From NCBI GenBank assembly GCA_023807065.1, contig JAJJLU010000797.1:1-18510 (forward strand): a stretch of 18,510 bases of DNA, in the 5' to 3' direction. Positions 15,870-18,510 of this stretch are shown piece by piece (position 1 is the first letter of the stretch; each line of letters opens with the position of its first letter). The notes under the pieces are model-generated. The model was not told the origin of the DNA and searched no databases. It saw only the letters and a list, made by a program, of their open reading frames with translations. The position numbers and the translations under genes are program-made. This DNA is from Isotricha intestinalis (lineage: Eukaryota; Ciliophora; Litostomatea; Vestibuliferida; Isotrichidae).

Positions 15870-16860
15870 CTTTTTCATAAAATCATCAAATTAATTCACC
15901 ATATCTTAAATTTAAAGGAATTAGAAAATGATCTAAAGTATTAAAAGTTTGTCCAAATATCAGCACAATTAAATCCTTCAATTAAAAATATCACTTCATA
16001 AAATTCTTTATGTTCAATTTTTCCTTCTAATCTAATTTTTTTGAATCCCATAACTTTCACATAATTAATTTTTATATATTTCTCTAAATAAATCTGATGA
16101 CTACTCCTTTAATTAATACATTTTTATTGTTTATTATATATTTTCTTATTTTAGTTCTATATTTATTAATGTTGATTTTACTTCTCTTAAACCTATTTTT
16201 TATATTTGGGTATAATTTTGATATAATGATATTATTATTAATTCATGATGTTTTCTCATATTATGAGGATACCATAATAATGGATTTTGTATTATTAAAT
16301 TTTTATAAATTTGAGATTTAAACTAATTAATTTTTTTTTATTTGGAGAAAAAGCATATTTTTCTTTTTATAAAATTAGTATAATTTCCTAAAGTAACATT
16401 GAATTTAGTTTTAATATTTTTACCAACAAAATTCCTTAAAATTTATATTCAAATTTAATTCAGTATTATCATCTTTAGTGAAAATTAACATAAAAATTAT
16501 ATTTTTCCTAAGTAATTCAATTTCTTGTTAGACTCCTAAATTACTATCTGACTCTTCAGGATTCCAATCAACAAAAGAAATAGCTAAGTCATGTTCATTA
16601 TACTCATATTTTTTGATGTCTATAAAGTTTAAATAATATATAATGTTCATCTGAATTTTTTTTAAATTGATGAAATTTTATAAAAGTTCCTATAATTTCT
16701 TCTTCATTTTCTTCTATATATATATTTTTTTTTATAAAAATTAATTTATTTATAATTTACATTAGCATTTAATTTCAATGAACTTTCCTTTTCTTTATTA
16801 TTTTTCTCACTATTATTTTCTTTAATCCTAACACTTTTTAAATTAAGAAAAATAGTTTAC
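15870..16860 (-). pseudogene. Decayed GH2 exo-beta-D-glucosaminidase (CsxA-like) gene
   Basis: Reading the minus strand with frame changes recovers, in the right order, the landmarks of a GH2 exo-beta-D-glucosaminidase, which removes glucosamine from chitosan ends. At ~16780-16690: LKLNANVNYK then EEIIGTFIKF, for the sugar-binding domain's 'L.L.GINYKA..lNG...GtF'. At ~16605-16530: EHDLAISFVDWNPEESDSNL, for the hallmark 'DL...FVDWNPpPpD.nMG.W.eV'. At ~16285-16260: NPLLWYPHNM, for 'NP.LWWP..MG'. At ~16190: IGLREV, for 'FGIREV'. At ~16125: NNKNVLIKG, then DLFREI. At ~16055-15940: GFKKIRLEGKIEHKEFYEV then GFNCADIW, for 'GLNTIRLEGK.E...FYdl...G...M.GWECCDKW'. At ~15930: DHFLIPLNLRYGELI. There are stops (GV-stop-QEI) and at least five frame changes, and the catalytic half of the TIM barrel is missing. 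It is clearly dead as it stands. Confidence 0.8.
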
Positions 16861-18137
16861 AAGTTCGAAAATCACTACCAAAAAATTCAGACAAGGAAAT
16901 TACAATATTATCATTTCAAATTTTCATTTACAATCTCAAATAAATCTTATTAACTAATTAACATACAAAAAAAAGGAGTAATTTTTAATTTCTTTTTAAT
17001 TCATTTTGTAATTAATTTTTTTTCTAATTATTTTAAAATAATTTTTCAAATTAAATGTGTGTTAAATTTAAAATTTCATTATACAAAAGTTGAAAGATTA
17101 CTTTTTAAAATATAAAAGATATAAATAACATTTAATCATTATTTATCTTTTTAATAGAACAAAAGTAATTCCAATGCAATAAAATTAGTTACTCTCTCAT
17201 TACCAAAAATCACATTTTCAATTAATTAGTTTTGATACTTTAACAAAAAATATAAAAAAAATTTTTAGAACTAAAGAAATACTGAAATAATAAATAATAT
17301 GAAAAAAGATTTAAAAGCTGATTTAGGAGGAAATCTAATATTTAAAAGAAATTTTTAATTCAAAAGAATATGATAATTAACAAATAAAATTTGTTGATTT
17401 AATCTGATATTGATATTTAAAGAATGTATTTTAAAATTAATTTCAAATAATTATAAAAATTTTAAAGAACATTAATGAATAATCAATTAATAAAGGGAAA
17501 TTTAAGTAAATTGGAACTTATAATTTTTGTTCATCAAATAATTAATTCTGTAATTATCATTCATTAAATAGATATTTAAGACTTTATAAATTTAATTTAT
17601 TAAATAAAAAATTAAAATACCAATTTAATCAAGAAATGATATTTAATATTATTCAATTATAAATCATTCTTTTATTCAAAAATGAAAAAAAACAAATGAA
17701 AATGAATTAAAGATAAAATAATAAATCAATAAGAAAATAGTTTTGAGAAAAAAATAATAAAAATTAATGAATAATTATTAATTAAAAGAAAAAAACGAAA
17801 TCTTTAAAAAAGAAAACAAGATAAAAAGAAGAAAAATAATTATTAAAATAATATACTTTCAAAAAATAATTCATTATTTGTGTAAATTCATAGAAATAAA
17901 AAAATAAAAGGTTCAATTGTAAAAAGAAACAAAATAATAACCTTTTAAATGATATTAAATAATGGAATATTATATAGCTAGAAATATAATTATGATGTTG
18001 AATAATGAGGTTTTTAAGATGATTATAATAAAGTTATAAAGATGAAGGTGTAATCATTGACTATGAAGATGAAATCAATAATAAAAATATATAAAATAAA
18101 AAACGAAATAAATAAATTAGATAAAAATATTAATAAA
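16861..18137. other. AT-rich gene-poor stretch upstream of the peptidase gene
   Basis: About 1.28 kb with stops in every frame. The minus strand just beyond the glucosaminidase remnant (~16915-16850) reads NDNIVISLSEFFGSDFRTCKL and may be more of its N-terminus (the 'W.YRT.F' region), but the match is weak. The plus strand near 17299-17358 has a short ATG frame (MKKDLKADLGGNLIFKRNF) and isolated open pieces further on, all ended by stops. It probably includes the upstream region of the peptidase gene at its right end. No RNA gene is recognised. Confidence 0.45.
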
Positions 18138-18510
18138 ATGGAAAAAGAATATGAAGATGAAATGAAAACACTAGGACATGGAGATCCTATTTCTTTTAAA
18201 AGATTAGAAGAATTAAAAGAAAAATCAGAAAATTCAACTTGTAAAATAAATTATATGGGAAAATTAGGAACTGGATTTTTTTTTAAATATAATAAAGATA
18301 AATATTATTTTATGACTAATAATCATGTTTTAGATAGTAATGCAATTAATAATAATGAATTATCAATAATATATAAAAATAAAGAAGAAATAATAAAATT
18401 GAATGGTGATAGATTAAAATTAACAAATAAAATATTAGATTATACAATAATAGAAATATTAGAAGAAGATGAAATATTTAAAAAAATAAAAGATTATTTT
18501 GAAATAGATA
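18138..18510 (+). CDS. Trypsin-fold (S1-like) peptidase domain protein, 5' part only
   Basis: The open frame runs off the right edge; 124 codons are visible and there is no stop. After a charged N-terminus (MEKEYEDEMK) it reads STCKI...GTGFFFK (residues 33-50), YYFMTNNHVL (56-65) and KILDYTIIEI (98-107). GTGFFF, the histidine in NNHV (His63) and the aspartate in LDYTIIEI (Asp101) match the first two catalytic-triad positions of a trypsin-like peptidase domain. The pattern GTGFF-K...TNNHVL...YD-TIIEI resembles peptidase-like proteins I recall from fungi such as Rhizophagus and from several protists. The nucleophile would lie beyond the window, so activity cannot be judged. There is no signal peptide, suggesting a cytosolic protein. 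The frame is open back to 18054 with an earlier ATG at 18063; 18138 is preferred because its AAAATGG context matches other starts here and the extra residues are Lys/Ile/Asn-only. Confidence 0.75.
   Translation, partial: MEKEYEDEMKTLGHGDPISFKRLEELKEKSENSTCKINYMGKLGTGFFFKYNKDKYYFMTNNHVLDSNAINNNELSIIYKNKEEIIKLNGDRLKLTNKILDYTIIEILEEDEIFKKIKDYFEID

Noticed and set aside
16097..16321. Plus-strand 74-codon hydrophobic frame, possible small membrane protein
   Set aside because: Lies antisense to the glucosaminidase remnant, and its Leu/Ile/Phe content follows from T-rich DNA.
15870..16860. Beta-mannosidase or beta-galactosidase as the identity of the GH2 remnant
   Set aside because: The FVDWNP block, IGLREV and RLEGK...GFNCADIW fit exo-beta-D-glucosaminidases; beta-mannosidases have a different motif (RVWGGG) at the RLEGK position.
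1194..18510. Ciliate code with TAA/TAG as glutamine
   Set aside because: Intact genes end at TAA at sensible C-termini with no internal TAA/TAG, and Gln uses CAA throughout; TAA/TAG in the GH2 remnant come with frameshifts.

Overview
This window is very AT-rich eukaryotic nuclear DNA from a protist and very probably begins at a chromosome end. Bases 1-35 are five perfect copies of the 7-mer AATCCCC, with the C-rich strand running 5'->3' inward, which is the orientation expected of a left telomere (G-strand unit GGGGATT). The genes have long uninterrupted reading frames, poly-Asn, poly-Lys and poly-Glu low complexity, and no Shine-Dalgarno or operon structure. Three protein types point towards an alveolate, most likely a ciliate: a two-pass membrane protein of a kind I associate with large ciliate families, an EF-hand/PH/kinase protein with the architecture of apicomplexan CDPK7, and a coiled-coil protein resembling an unnamed ciliate family. 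All clear genes end in TAA except one that ends in TGA, and Gln is written CAA/CAG, so TAA/TAG are not reassigned as in Tetrahymena or Paramecium. The lineage is inference; no marker gene (rRNA, tRNA) is present.

Layout. 1-35 telomere-like repeat. 36-1193 AT-rich subtelomere without a gene. 1194-2455 (+) arrestin-domain protein with one apparent -1 frameshift at an A-run and a C-terminal Pro/Gln/Met tail made of 42-bp tandem repeats. 2683-4644 (+) two-pass membrane protein. 5090-7273 (-) EF-hand/PH/Ser-Thr kinase, head-to-head with 7547-9838 (+) coiled-coil protein across a 273-bp shared upstream region. 9839-10616 gene-free. 10617-11270 (-) small protein with a Jupiter/HN1-like 'RVxxPPGG' motif. 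11462-13849 (-) large acidic/Lys-rich protein. 14018-15001 (-) CaMKI-like kinase with a 27-bp palindrome over its stop codon. 15002-18137 is decayed DNA containing a recognisable minus-strand remnant of a GH2 exo-beta-D-glucosaminidase. 18138-18510 (+) is the 5' part of a trypsin-fold peptidase gene that runs off the window.

Together. Two kinases with calcium-linked features (EF-hand; putative calmodulin-binding tail), an arrestin-type adaptor and a surface or endomembrane protein suggest ordinary signalling and trafficking genes of a single-celled predator or parasite, and the PPGG-motif protein suggests microtubule biology. Nothing shows the genes act as one pathway; they look like independently transcribed neighbours. 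The least ordinary parts are the telomere unit, the arrestin frameshift, the dead chitosan-degrading enzyme and the unnamed 795-residue protein.
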